A stretch of DNA of 56,455 nt from positions 1 through 56,455 of the forward strand of contig NZ_FMUR01000021.1 of the NCBI RefSeq assembly GCF_900101605.1, read 5' to 3'. Below the pieces are notes generated by a model. It was not told the origin of the DNA and searched no databases. It saw only the letters and a list, made by a program, of their open reading frames with translations. Each line of letters opens with the position of its first letter. The first letter of the stretch is position 1. This stretch comes from Butyrivibrio hungatei (GTDB lineage Bacteria > Bacillota > Clostridia > Lachnospirales > Lachnospiraceae). Positions 8,685 to 17,244 of this stretch are shown here, in pieces. Both the position numbers and the translations under genes were made by a program.

Positions 8685-9361
8685 GTCAGCACCTCTTTAT
8701 TTGCGATAAGTCCGTCTTCAATCCTGATGATTCTGTCCGCTGTCTGCGCGATTTCTTCGTTGTGTGTGATAACGATGATAGTCTGTGCAAAGCGCTCGCC
8801 CATAACCTTTAGAAGCCCCATAACGTCCTGACTTGTCTTGGAGTCGAGGTTACCTGTGGGTTCATCTGCCAAGATCACTTGCGGCGCGGATGAGAGTGCC
8901 CTTGCGATTGCAACACGTTGCTGCTGGCCGCCGGAAAGTTGATTGGGATAGGAATCTCTTTTGCCCGAAAGTCCGAGTGTATCGATGATGGTGTCAACGA
9001 ACCCCTTGTCAGGCGTGTTTCCGTCGAGTTCTATGGGAAGCACGATGTTCTCGTAGACTGATAGAACAGGGACGAGGTTAAAAGACTGGAAGACAAAGCC
9101 GATCTTTCTTCTTCTGAAAATTGTGAGTTCTTCATCTTTTAATGTAAAAATGTCTTTTCCGTCAATCGAGACTGTTCCCGAAGTCGGGCGATCCAGGCCT
9201 CCGAGCATGTGCAAAAGAGTGGATTTGCCGCTTCCCGATGTTCCGACAATCGCGATGAATTCTCCTTTATCGACTGAGAGGTTTACGCCCTTTAAGGCTT
9301 CAACCGCCGTATCGCCGGTTCCGTAGGTTTTCTTTAAGTCTGTAACGCGTAGGATTTCCAT
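8663..9361 (-). CDS. MacB/LolD-type ABC transporter ATP-binding protein
   Basis: This 232-aa ATPase has Walker [10 protein letters not shown] (residues 40-48), Q-loop VFQSFN, signature LSGGQQQR, Walker [10 protein letters not shown] and an H-loop ITHN. Its closest type is the LolD/MacB family that pairs with FtsX-like permeases. The frame extends upstream to 9409, but an AAGGAG 7 bases before the ATG at 9361 and the conserved MEILRVTDL start select the shorter form. It lies 37 bases after the membrane gene at 9399 and overlaps the FtsX permease. Confidence 0.92.
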   Translation of the reverse strand: MEILRVTDLKKTYGTGDTAVEALKGVNLSVDKGEFIAIVGTSGSGKSTLLHMLGGLDRPTSGTVSIDGKDIFTLKDEELTIFRRRKIGFVFQSFNLVPVLSVYENIVLPIELDGNTPDKGFVDTIIDTLGLSGKRDSYPNQLSGGQQQRVAIARALSSAPQVILADEPTGNLDSKTSQDVMGLLKVMGERFAQTIIVITHNEEIAQTADRIIRIEDGLIANKEVLTWQKKNA

Positions 9362-9398
9362 TTTTTTCTCCTTATATGTGATCTTGTAGCAAAATATT

Positions 9399-10571
9399 TT
9401 AATGCTCATTGTGGGTTATTTTTTTGTTTGTGTAGATAAAATATCCGCTTGCAATCAGGGCGGTTGATAGCACTATGTACAGGATTGGAGCAAATTGCAG
9501 CGCCGTAAGGTAATGACCGCTTCGCCCGATCAGCCTGTATTCGCACAGCGCCGATTCTGAAGTCATGTATATAGGCGAGAGCAGGCATAAGAGCTGTGAA
9601 AACGTTCGCCGACTGTAAGGGATGCGATTCGAGCTTATGTTTATTATAAGAAAGCTTCCGAATACTCCGCTCATTACCGCTACAGGATTTTTAAGGATTT
9701 CCGATAAAAAACATGTGACTGCGGTCAGTAGTATGCAGGTTGCCGTGGTCATAACAAGCTGTGCGCGGATAAATTGCCCTATCGTCATAGAATACGCAGT
9801 AAGGGGCATAAAGAGCTGTATAGGGATATTCCATGTATCTTTTCCCCATAGAAAAAAGCTTGTAAGTACTGTGACAGCCTCTATAACGATATTTAGGAAA
9901 AGAGTGCAGATAAAGGCGGCTGTGACTTTAGCAAGGTATGTGTCACCCCAGCCGCCGACAGTGCATTTGATTAGCGGATCCGTTTTATCTTTTATCTCTC
10001 CTGCAAAGATCTGACTAAGTAGCAGAGTAGTCATAAAGAGCAATATGAGCGGGAGGGAGATTAAAGTGGAAATAAGGCCGTTTATTTCTTCGGTGCAATG
10101 CCAGATGATTGGCTTGATTAAATTTTCTTCCTGTGTTTGCCAGTATTCTTTTTCATTTTCTGTAAGCTTCATCGAGTTCATTGATTCGCTGACGGAGCTG
10201 TCTCTTGTTTGATAAATGGATTCGGAATTGTAGTCTGTGAGCTTGGAATTGTCATCGGCAATTTGCTTTAGCCAGTGCGAAAGATTCATGTAAATACAAT
10301 TTGAATAATCCCAGCATTCAAACGGCATTCCAAGTTTATATGCAGCTTCCGCGGTCTCAGCTATCAGCGCATCGTCGATGGGGCGTCCGTCGATTGAGCG
10401 CTGCAGATCACGGGTTTCGATATCAAAATCATCAAGTTGATTTGCCTGGATTTTTCCTTGAATAACGGAATATGCCGTAATGAAAATAAATAGGATAAGT
10501 GTGGTGCGAGCGGTCAGGATTTTTTTCATCTCGTAAAAAAGAATTGTGTCAAATTGCCTGTTTCTCCCCAT
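9399..10571 (-). CDS. ABC-2-like multi-pass membrane protein
   Basis: This 390-aa protein has one N-terminal helix after KKILTARTTL, an outside domain of about 130 residues, and about five further helices (from LISTLISLPLILLFMTTLLL onward, ending SGYFIYTNKK). This resembles ABC-2/DUF-type permeases of antibiotic or lantibiotic efflux operons. The frame can be extended to 10613, but a GGGAGG 9 bases before the ATG at 10571 fixes the start. It is the first gene of a three-gene operon with the ATPase and FtsX permease, so this transporter has two different membrane proteins. Confidence 0.75.
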   Translation of the reverse strand: MGRNRQFDTILFYEMKKILTARTTLILFIFITAYSVIQGKIQANQLDDFDIETRDLQRSIDGRPIDDALIAETAEAAYKLGMPFECWDYSNCIYMNLSHWLKQIADDNSKLTDYNSESIYQTRDSSVSESMNSMKLTENEKEYWQTQEENLIKPIIWHCTEEINGLISTLISLPLILLFMTTLLLSQIFAGEIKDKTDPLIKCTVGGWGDTYLAKVTAAFICTLFLNIVIEAVTVLTSFFLWGKDTWNIPIQLFMPLTAYSMTIGQFIRAQLVMTTATCILLTAVTCFLSEILKNPVAVMSGVFGSFLIINISSNRIPYSRRTFSQLLCLLSPIYMTSESALCEYRLIGRSGHYLTALQFAPILYIVLSTALIASGYFIYTNKKITHNEH

Positions 10572-10600
10572 TGTATGTGGCCTCCCTTTATAATGTAGTG

Positions 10601-10634
10601 CTGCTGTTATCAAGTAATAAACCTGTGACAGCAG
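10601..10634. promoter_or_regulatory. Inverted repeat upstream of the ABC operon
   Basis: CTGCTGT (10601-10607) and ACAGCAG (10628-10634) are exact inverted copies 20 bases apart, 30 bases upstream of the operon's first ATG on the minus strand. It could be an operator for the linked response regulator or a 5' leader hairpin. Role inferred from position. Confidence 0.4.
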
Positions 10635-10730
10635 TAACTTATAATAAATGATTATTACATAAAAATCTTTCCGGAATCTTTCTGATGGAGGGGAGATTCT
10701 TACAGTTTTGACATAATCAATAAAGACTTT

Positions 10731-10946
10731 CCTGTCTGTTTTCAGCAGATGAGATTTTTGGACAGGGAAAATAGCGGGTTTATCCCTGTCTGTTTTCAGC
10801 AGATGAGATTTTTGGACAGGGAAAATAGCAGTCTTTACCCTGTCTGTTTTCGGCAGATGGGACTTTTAGACAGAGAAAATAGCAGTCTTTACCCTGTCTA
10901 TATTTCGCGGATTGCGTTTTTCGATAGGGATATTATCATGAAGTGA
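10731..10946. repeat. Four tandem 54-bp hairpin-forming repeats
   Basis: Units start with CCTGTC at 10731, 10785, 10839 and 10893, exactly 54 bases apart; the fourth is degenerate. Inside each of the first three a GACAGG (or GACAGA) lets the unit fold on itself, and the A/B alternation allows pairing across units. The period is a multiple of three, so one plus-strand frame reads an 18-residue repeat (MRFLDRENS..PVCFQQ), but no ribosome site precedes it. It fills the 480-base gap between the histidine kinase and the ABC operon. Confidence 0.85.
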
Positions 10947-11050
10947 AGAATATTTTTATACAATTCCTCCGGTAAATATTGTGTTTTCAGATGAAGTAAC
11001 AGACGGTATTTCGGCGACACAGGGCAGCGGATGATTGTTTATTTAGATTA

Positions 11051-11950
11051 TTACCGAGGCAGGAATACTGAGAATGTCGATCCTTCGCCTGGAGTGGAGG
11101 ACAGCTTAATGTAGCCGCCTTCGCCGGAAATAATCTCACGTGCGAGGTGGAGTCCGATTCCTACGCCTTCTTTTTGCTTAACTTCAGTTCCACGGTAGAA
11201 GCGCTTGAATATTTTTGGATGTTCTTCTTCGGAAATGCCGATGCCGGTGTCTTTGATATCTACGCGGACGAACATCTCGTAGGGAGTGACGCTTATTTTG
11301 ATGCTGCCGTTATCTGTGTATTTTATGGCGTTGTCAACGATATTGGCGAGGGCTTCGTGTGTCCATTTTCCGTCGATAGCTGCGCTTGCGGAAGTTTCTG
11401 AAAGTTCCAGTTTCAGATTCTTGGCTGCGGCTTTTTCTTTAAACTGATGAAGAATTTCGTTAAGCATAGGTGCCAGAGGTGTCTCTTGCGGTTCCAATGC
11501 AAGTATTCCGTTTTCAAGTCTTGAAAGTTTGACGAGACTGTCTATGAGGAATCTCAGCTTCTCGGCCTGTGCATGTATTGCTTCGGCATTTGTGCGATCA
11601 ACGCCGGATAGTTCGCTGTTTTCCAAGAGCTCGCTGTATAATATGAGATTTGAGATAGGAGTCTTGGTCTGATGAGAGATATCTGAGATTAGTGACTTTA
11701 TCTTGTCACGCTCATTTTCTATGTTTTTTGCGGAGATAGAAGAGGAACTTAAAAAAGCTGCAAGCTCCGATTCAAGCTTGGAGAGCCTTCCTTCATCGAA
11801 GGTTTCTGCGGGGAATTCACCGTTCATTGCCATATGAAGCATTTTTTCTATAGAATCAAGTATTCTCTTGGAGCGAAGCCTTTCGGTGACTGCGATAATG
11901 CAGGCTGCGAGAATCAAGAAGATACCGATTATAAGAATTATATTATCCAT
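11051..11950 (-). CDS. Sensor histidine kinase
   Basis: This 299-aa kinase has a single N-terminal transmembrane helix (residues 3-21) and no sizeable outside domain. The H-box is ISDISHQTKTPISNL with His93, the N-box is IVDNAIKYTDNG, and the G-boxes are DTGIGI and GVGIGLHLA. With one helix and no sensor domain it probably senses through a partner, as kinases coupled to peptide ABC transporters do. Its ATG overlaps the response-regulator stop by 8 bases. The ABC operon lies downstream across the tandem repeats. Confidence 0.92.
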   Translation of the reverse strand: MDNIILIIGIFLILAACIIAVTERLRSKRILDSIEKMLHMAMNGEFPAETFDEGRLSKLESELAAFLSSSSISAKNIENERDKIKSLISDISHQTKTPISNLILYSELLENSELSGVDRTNAEAIHAQAEKLRFLIDSLVKLSRLENGILALEPQETPLAPMLNEILHQFKEKAAAKNLKLELSETSASAAIDGKWTHEALANIVDNAIKYTDNGSIKISVTPYEMFVRVDIKDTGIGISEEEHPKIFKRFYRGTEVKQKEGVGIGLHLAREIISGEGGYIKLSSTPGEGSTFSVFLPR

Positions 11951-12620
11951 TCTGTTTCACCCAACTGTAGCCGATTCCGTATATTGTTTTGATCTTATCC
12001 TGAGCAGAGAGCTTGTCTCTGAGCCTTTTTATCGTGACGGAGAGAGCGTTTTCATCGACATATTCTGCATCTACTGTCCAGAGTCTGTCTATCAGAGTAT
12101 CTCTTTTGACAGTCATGCCGGCGTTGTCGGTGAGGATTCGAAGGAGTTTCTGTTCTGTCTTTGAAAGCTCTACAGGTTGATTGTTGCATGAAAAGAGCAT
12201 GTTCTTATAATCAAAGTCATAAGGGGCTTCGGTAAATTTTTCGGTGTTTATTCCGGTGTGTGCCTTGCGAAGCTGCGTATTAACTCTTGCGCGAAGTACG
12301 GCAAGAGAGAATGGCTTTGTTATGTAATCGTCTGCGCCCTGTTCAAGGCCTGACACAATGTCTTTGTCCGTGTCATTTGCGGTAAGCATGATAACAGGGA
12401 TGTCCGGAGTATTTTTTTTGATCTCTTTTAACAAATCTAGTCCGTTTCCGTCAGGGAGATTTATATCAAGAATTGCGAGAGTGACCATGCCGAGAGCCAG
12501 CTGTTCTTTTGCTTCGCTGATGCATTCGCAGGAAACAAGCTGTCTGTCGGAATCCTTAAGTGCCTGGCATAGACCGCTGTTGAGCGTTATATCATCTTCA
12601 ACTATCAGAATCTGTTCCAA
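11943..12620 (-). CDS. OmpR-family response regulator
   Basis: The receiver domain begins MEQILIVEDD, with the phosphoacceptor Asp52 in LAILDINLP and the conserved Lys in ITKPF. A C-terminal winged-helix domain follows (AEYVDENALSVTIKRLRDKL). A frame with an ATG begins at 12659, but AAGGAG lies 9 bases before a TTG at 12620 that gives the normal receiver N-terminus, so a TTG start is preferred (225 aa). It is the first gene of the two-component operon and the likely regulator of the ABC genes downstream. Confidence 0.92.
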   Translation of the reverse strand: MEQILIVEDDITLNSGLCQALKDSDRQLVSCECISEAKEQLALGMVTLAILDINLPDGNGLDLLKEIKKNTPDIPVIMLTANDTDKDIVSGLEQGADDYITKPFSLAVLRARVNTQLRKAHTGINTEKFTEAPYDFDYKNMLFSCNNQPVELSKTEQKLLRILTDNAGMTVKRDTLIDRLWTVDAEYVDENALSVTIKRLRDKLSAQDKIKTIYGIGYSWVKQNG

Positions 12621-12856
12621 AAATGTGTTCTCCTTATGATGTATAAGTTGTCGTGGCAATGCGCCTGATAGGCGGAGTTGTCATCTGCAATTTGATAAAT
12701 TATTTCACTTCGCAATTGATCAAAAGTCAGCAAGACACAACACTAGATTAGCACATGTCTGTGGGCATTTCCATGTTGTTTACTAAGGAGAAGCGCTATT
12801 CGCTAAAGTAGTGTTCTAAGTTGTAAGGGGATGAGATATACTATGTCGCAAATCAC

Positions 12857-12961
12857 GTGGATAACAAGGTTGTTGGCAACGCTGTTGCAATATGCCTGAT
12901 CATAGCATCGCTTGGATATGAGATATTAAAAAGAAAGAATGTGAATAAACGCGAAAACTGA
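12857..12961 (+). CDS. Possible 34-aa single-helix peptide (GTG start)
   Basis: This frame reads MDNKVVGNAVAICLIIASLG followed by YEILKRKN and a basic tail: one predicted helix with positive C-terminus, like many hydrophobic small proteins. No ribosome site precedes the GTG. It is the only coding hint in the 518-base gap 12621-13138, which otherwise holds AT-rich sequence upstream of the secreted protein gene. Confidence 0.22.
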   Translation: MDNKVVGNAVAICLIIASLGYEILKRKNVNKREN

Positions 12962-13138
12962 CATATAATAAACTTTTTATAAACACAATATAAATTTTAA
13001 AAGCTTCATATAAATTCATTATAAAGACTCTTTCTGAATAATTGAAAAATATTTTTTCGAGAATTAATATCTTGAATATAGGCATTTCTATTTTGACTTT
13101 TTGCTTATTATTTTTCTTAAATGAAGGAGGAATGTACA

Positions 13139-14125
13139 ATGGATTTTAAGAAGCTTTTAAAGTATGTTTTTGTTGCAGGTCTTATGGGTGCAATCATTGC
13201 TGCACCGGCTACTGAGGCTATCGCCGCAGTTTCGGCAGAAGAAAAGACGGATGAAGAACGTGCTGAGGAGGCAAGACAGAAGAAGGTCCAGGCTGAAGTT
13301 GAGAATATGATAAAAGAGGCAACGGCTCCCGTAAATAAGACTGTTGCAGGCGTTAAGTCAGCGGTTGACGGTTATTATTTTGCAAAGAAAGTTCAGGGCG
13401 TGGCACTTACACCTTCTGTTCCGGGAACAGGATCTTTTGTAAAGGTTGCTGATACCGATGCGACAAAGAGCACTGCGGCTGTTGCGGTTGCAAGTAATGT
13501 TGCGTCTTCATTTAGCGGAACGGTTGGCCCTTGTATAAATGTTTATTACGGAAAGATGACCGGAGGTAAGTTTACAAGCAGTACCGAAGGAACAGCAGGC
13601 ACGATCAGTATCGGAATTCCTGCAAGCTTCCAGACGGCAGGCATGGATTATTCCATCGTTGCAGTTTATGCGGGCGGAGCATATAAGATATTCAATAATA
13701 TCAGTACCAATGCAAGTGTAGTTACTGCCAATGTCGATCAGGCAACATCTTCAAATGTAATGTATGCGGTGGTAAAGAGCCCTGCGGGAACCGCACCTGT
13801 ACCGGTTGCTGACGAAGCTTCAGACAATACGGCAAACAATAAGACAGACAGAACAGCAAATAATGCTTCAGATAAGGATAAAAAGAAATCTGACAGTGCT
13901 TCTGCAAGTGCATCGACAGGTGCATCAGACGAGATTTCGGAGAAGGCATCAGACAGCGCTTCTACAGATTCATCAAGCGATACAGTAAGCAAAACTTCGA
14001 ACAAGACTTCAAACAAAACTTCCGATACAGCATCTGACAGCGCATCGACAGGAGCATCTGATAAGACTTCAAACAAGACATCAGAGAAGGCATCTGACAG
14101 TGCATCAACCGAATCATCAAGATAA
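13139..14125 (+). CDS. Secreted protein with Ser/Asp/Lys/Thr-rich tail
   Basis: This 328-aa protein has a signal peptide (about residues 1-33, ending TEAIAAVSA) and a soluble domain to about residue 220 (VTANVDQATSSNVMYAVVKS near its end). The C-terminal 100 residues are repeats around KASDSASTGASDKTSNKTS. AAGGAGG lies 8 bases before the ATG at 13139; an ATG at 13121 is less likely. No LPXTG or membrane anchor is seen. The tail resembles flexible, perhaps glycosylated or cell-wall-associated linkers. No family recognised. Confidence 0.75.
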   Translation: MDFKKLLKYVFVAGLMGAIIAAPATEAIAAVSAEEKTDEERAEEARQKKVQAEVENMIKEATAPVNKTVAGVKSAVDGYYFAKKVQGVALTPSVPGTGSFVKVADTDATKSTAAVAVASNVASSFSGTVGPCINVYYGKMTGGKFTSSTEGTAGTISIGIPASFQTAGMDYSIVAVYAGGAYKIFNNISTNASVVTANVDQATSSNVMYAVVKSPAGTAPVPVADEASDNTANNKTDRTANNASDKDKKKSDSASASASTGASDEISEKASDSASTDSSSDTVSKTSNKTSNKTSDTASDSASTGASDKTSNKTSEKASDSASTESSR

Positions 14126-14247
14126 TTTGAGCTTGGATAGTAACAGATGCGCAAATTTTTATTATTCGTGGTTTATATACTGTTGAACGTTAACAAATGG
14201 TTGTAAAGCGCGGATAGTTGTGTAATATTATATACTAGCTAAAATGT

Positions 14248-14291
14248 TAGGTCTCGCCTCAAAACATGAAGCGGGACCTATTCCTTTTTAT
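14248..14291 (+). terminator. Intrinsic terminator after the secreted protein gene
   Basis: TAGGTCTCGC (14248-14257) pairs with GCGGGACCTA (14271-14280), followed by TTCCTTTTTA. It lies about 120 bases after the stop of the secreted protein gene and 30 bases before the next start. Confidence 0.75.
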
Positions 14292-14322
14292 GGTGGGGAA
14301 ATATGAGTAATTGGGGTTGATT

Positions 14323-15588
14323 ATGAAAAAATATAAGAACTACGTCGCACTTTTTTACGTGCTCTCGGTGTTTTTTGTAATACCGATCTACAATAAGGGT
14401 ACCTACGAAAATATCAGCGTACATAAGACAGATGCTTATTTATTTTTGTGTGGTATTACACTTGTTCTTTATGTCATTACATCTGTAATAGATGATCTGC
14501 AAAAGATAAATGATAAAAGTTTGCGAAAGAGGACTTTTTCTAAGGTTGATGTTGCGATGGCCATCTTTGGAGGAGTGGTCCTGCTATCAACATTGCTGTC
14601 GGATTCTATAAAAGAATCTGTCTACGGTGTACCCGGATTTGGCATGGGCGCACTTACCATAATCCTCATGATATTGTCATTTTTCTTTATTTCCAGATAC
14701 TATTTTTACAACACATGGGCAGTGCATGTTATCGTGGCTTCATCTGTGCTTCCGACAATCCTTGCGATCTTGAACAGATTGGGCTTCGATCCTCTTTCCA
14801 TGTTTTCAAGCGGAAATGAAGCGCAGAACAGCCTGTACGTTTCGACATTTGGAAACTATGGCTGGTACAGTGAGTATATGGCTGTGATCGTTCCCATATC
14901 GGTATACATGCTTTTTATGACAAAAGACAAGCTGGAGAGAGTGCTTTACGGTGCACATGTCGCACTAGTTCTTTTTGCGATCATCGCATGCGGAACCACA
15001 ATGATGCTGGTATCTGCTCTTATAGCTGTTCTGTTTGCGTTTAAAAGAAAATTTTTGCCCGATCAAAAGATTGTTGATGAAAAAGTCGCTCCCTGGATAG
15101 TGGCCGGTGTGATACTTGTTTATCTGGTATGCGTGCTCTTTATCAGCAGAAACGGAGACCTTGCAAACGGAAGAGGATATATATGGAAGCTTTCTTTTGA
15201 CCTGTACGGAAGTCTTCCGCTTAATAAGAAGATTATAGGTGTGGGTCCCAACAGATACATGTATGCGCTTAACGATTATCTTGCAGCCAAGCCTGAAGCC
15301 GCAGCTGAATTTGCTTCGCGCTTTAACGGACTTGCGCTTACTTCTGCGCACAGTGAGTATCTCGATTATCTGATCTGCACGGGATTTCACGGGCTTATGG
15401 CTTATCTATATATGATCTTCCGCGTTGTGGAGCGTTTTTTACAGACGGGACTGGGTAAAAAAGATAGAGAAATAGCTTTCATAGCCGCTGTTTCATACAT
15501 GGCATATTCATTTGCCAATTTTTCAATGGTGTGCGCGACACCTATGTTCTTTATTTTGCTTGGAATGGTAGCTAAAGAAAGGCGATAA
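14323..15588 (+). CDS. O-antigen ligase/polymerase-like membrane protein
   Basis: This roughly 421-aa polytopic protein has about ten or more hydrophobic helices. A loop between helices (ANGRGYIWKLSFDLYGSLPL ... GVGPNRYMYAL ... SAHSEYLDYLICTG) matches the Wzy_C/O-antigen ligase pattern, in which a GR..IW segment and a late H-S/N-E-Y/F motif recur. It probably joins or polymerises cell-surface glycan repeats. GGGG lies 6 bases before the ATG at 14323; a TTG at 14311 is an alternative. It stands alone, without adjacent glycan genes. Confidence 0.75.
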   Translation: MKKYKNYVALFYVLSVFFVIPIYNKGTYENISVHKTDAYLFLCGITLVLYVITSVIDDLQKINDKSLRKRTFSKVDVAMAIFGGVVLLSTLLSDSIKESVYGVPGFGMGALTIILMILSFFFISRYYFYNTWAVHVIVASSVLPTILAILNRLGFDPLSMFSSGNEAQNSLYVSTFGNYGWYSEYMAVIVPISVYMLFMTKDKLERVLYGAHVALVLFAIIACGTTMMLVSALIAVLFAFKRKFLPDQKIVDEKVAPWIVAGVILVYLVCVLFISRNGDLANGRGYIWKLSFDLYGSLPLNKKIIGVGPNRYMYALNDYLAAKPEAAAEFASRFNGLALTSAHSEYLDYLICTGFHGLMAYLYMIFRVVERFLQTGLGKKDREIAFIAAVSYMAYSFANFSMVCATPMFFILLGMVAKERR

Positions 15589-15679
15589 AAAGTCAAGACT
15601 TGTTCTTTTTGTGGTTTTATGGCTATCATTTATGATATAGGCGTCAAAAGTCGAAAATAAATATAGTTGGGAGGGAACC

Positions 15680-16948
15680 ATGAATAACGTCATAATCGGC
15701 CAGTCCGGAGGCCCTACGGCAGCGATCAACGCTTCTGTTGCAGGGGCTTACGTAAGGGCAAAAGAACTTGGAGCACAAAAAGTTTTTGGAATGTTACACG
15801 GTATCGAGGGACTCGTAAACGGCAACATCATCGATCTGGACATATATCTGTCGGATCCGACCAATGTTGAGCTTCTTAAGAGAACTCCGGCTTCCGTACT
15901 TGGCACATGCAGATACAAGTTATCGGATGCTTCAAAAGACGATACGGATTACAAGAAGATCTTTGATGTTCTTGAAAAGAACAATATCGATAAATTGTTC
16001 TATGTCGGTGGAAATGATTCAATGGACACTATAATGCAGTTGTCGGATTATGCCAAGGATCATGGCAAGCCCCAATGTTTTATAGGTATACCAAAGACAA
16101 TAGATAACGATCTTCCCGTTACGGACCATTGTCCGGGATTTGGATCGGCAGCCAAGTATATCGCAACAAGTGTAAAAGAGCTTATTCGAGACAACCAGGC
16201 AGCAGATACGAGAAATCCCGCTACCGTGATCGTTGAGATAATGGGAAGAAATGCAGGATGGCTTGCAGCTTCGGCAGCTCTTTCAAAAGCGGATGACTGT
16301 ACGGGACCGGATGCGATATATCTTCCAGAAAAACCTTTTGATATGGATGCTTTTATGAAGCATATGAAAGAACTTTCGGATAAAAAGAAACCGATCCTTA
16401 TCGCGATATCTGAAGGAATCAAGCTTGCTGACGGAACTTATGTATGTGAGCTTGGAGGAGATGTTGCAACGGATGCTTTCGGTCACAAGCAGATGAGTGC
16501 GGCATGTAAGGTGCTTGCAGACAAGCTTTCTTCGGAACTTGGACTCAGAACAAGAACGGTCGAGCTCAGCACGCTCCAGAGAGCGGCATCGCATATGGCA
16601 TCGCTTACGGATGTGAGAGAAGCTTATCAGTGCGGTTTTGAAGCGGTTAACGCAGCAAATGCGGGTGAGACCGGCAAGATGATAATAATGAAGAGAATGA
16701 TGTATCAGCTCGGCGGAAATGAAAACAACTGGAGCAGCGAATGTCCGTATATGTGTTCTTACGGAACATACGATATTCATTCGATAGCAAATTACGAGAA
16801 GATGGTTCCGGATGAATGGATCACTTCCGACGGATGCGGCCTTACGGAGCAGTTTGAGAAATATGCCCGTCCGCTTATCTTCGGAGAAGTAACGCCTATT
16901 ATGGCGGGAGGTCTTCCGAGACATCTGGTTATAAAAGAAGCTTTATAA
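15680..16948 (+). CDS. pfp: Pyrophosphate-dependent phosphofructokinase
   Basis: This 422-aa PFK-family enzyme phosphorylates fructose 6-phosphate. Two residues mark PPi rather than ATP use: Asp113 in GGNDSMDT, where ATP enzymes have Gly, and Lys139 in PKTIDND, where ATP enzymes have Gly. The catalytic Asp142 and the MGRNAGWLAA motif are present. Phosphoryl-donor preference is inferred from these known diagnostic positions. GGGAGG precedes the ATG by 5 bases. It is monocistronic, with a hairpin downstream. Confidence 0.9.
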   Translation: MNNVIIGQSGGPTAAINASVAGAYVRAKELGAQKVFGMLHGIEGLVNGNIIDLDIYLSDPTNVELLKRTPASVLGTCRYKLSDASKDDTDYKKIFDVLEKNNIDKLFYVGGNDSMDTIMQLSDYAKDHGKPQCFIGIPKTIDNDLPVTDHCPGFGSAAKYIATSVKELIRDNQAADTRNPATVIVEIMGRNAGWLAASAALSKADDCTGPDAIYLPEKPFDMDAFMKHMKELSDKKKPILIAISEGIKLADGTYVCELGGDVATDAFGHKQMSAACKVLADKLSSELGLRTRTVELSTLQRAASHMASLTDVREAYQCGFEAVNAANAGETGKMIIMKRMMYQLGGNENNWSSECPYMCSYGTYDIHSIANYEKMVPDEWITSDGCGLTEQFEKYARPLIFGEVTPIMAGGLPRHLVIKEAL

Positions 16949-16997
16949 TATAGAAAAAATTGGATATTGAGGGCCGCAAAAGCCCATAAAACAAGAC

Positions 16998-17055
16998 ATT
17001 AACGTTTTAACATTGATTTCTATGGCAGTTCATGTTAGAATGTTAATGTTTTGTT
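16998..17055 (+). terminator. Probable terminator after phosphofructokinase
   Basis: ATTAACGTTTTAACA (16998-17012) pairs with TGTTAGAATGTTAAT (17032-17046) apart from two G-T pairs, followed by GTTTTGTTGTTGT. The stem is AT-rich, so strength is uncertain. The rest of 17056-17244 is AT-rich leader for the next gene. Confidence 0.55.
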
Positions 17056-17244
17056 GTTGTACTATTAATATCCGTGTAATATGCTGGTATGGGGAAGATT
17101 TTACACAAAATGTTTCTAATAATGAATACGCGATAAGCAAGAATTTATAGAAAATTTACTGTAAAATCTAACAGAAATAAATGATAATATATTTAAACGG
17201 GGTAAAATATCGTTTGATATATGACGCTCGAAAGGAGACGAGAC

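Noticed and set aside
10749..10946. 65-aa repeat frame with an 18-residue period
   Set aside because: It exists only because the 54-base repeat is a multiple of three; no ribosome site, and the fourth unit breaks the pattern.
13722..14154. Antisense frames over the Ser/Asp/Thr tail of the secreted protein
   Set aside because: They arise from the repetitive codons of the plus-strand gene and have no start signals.
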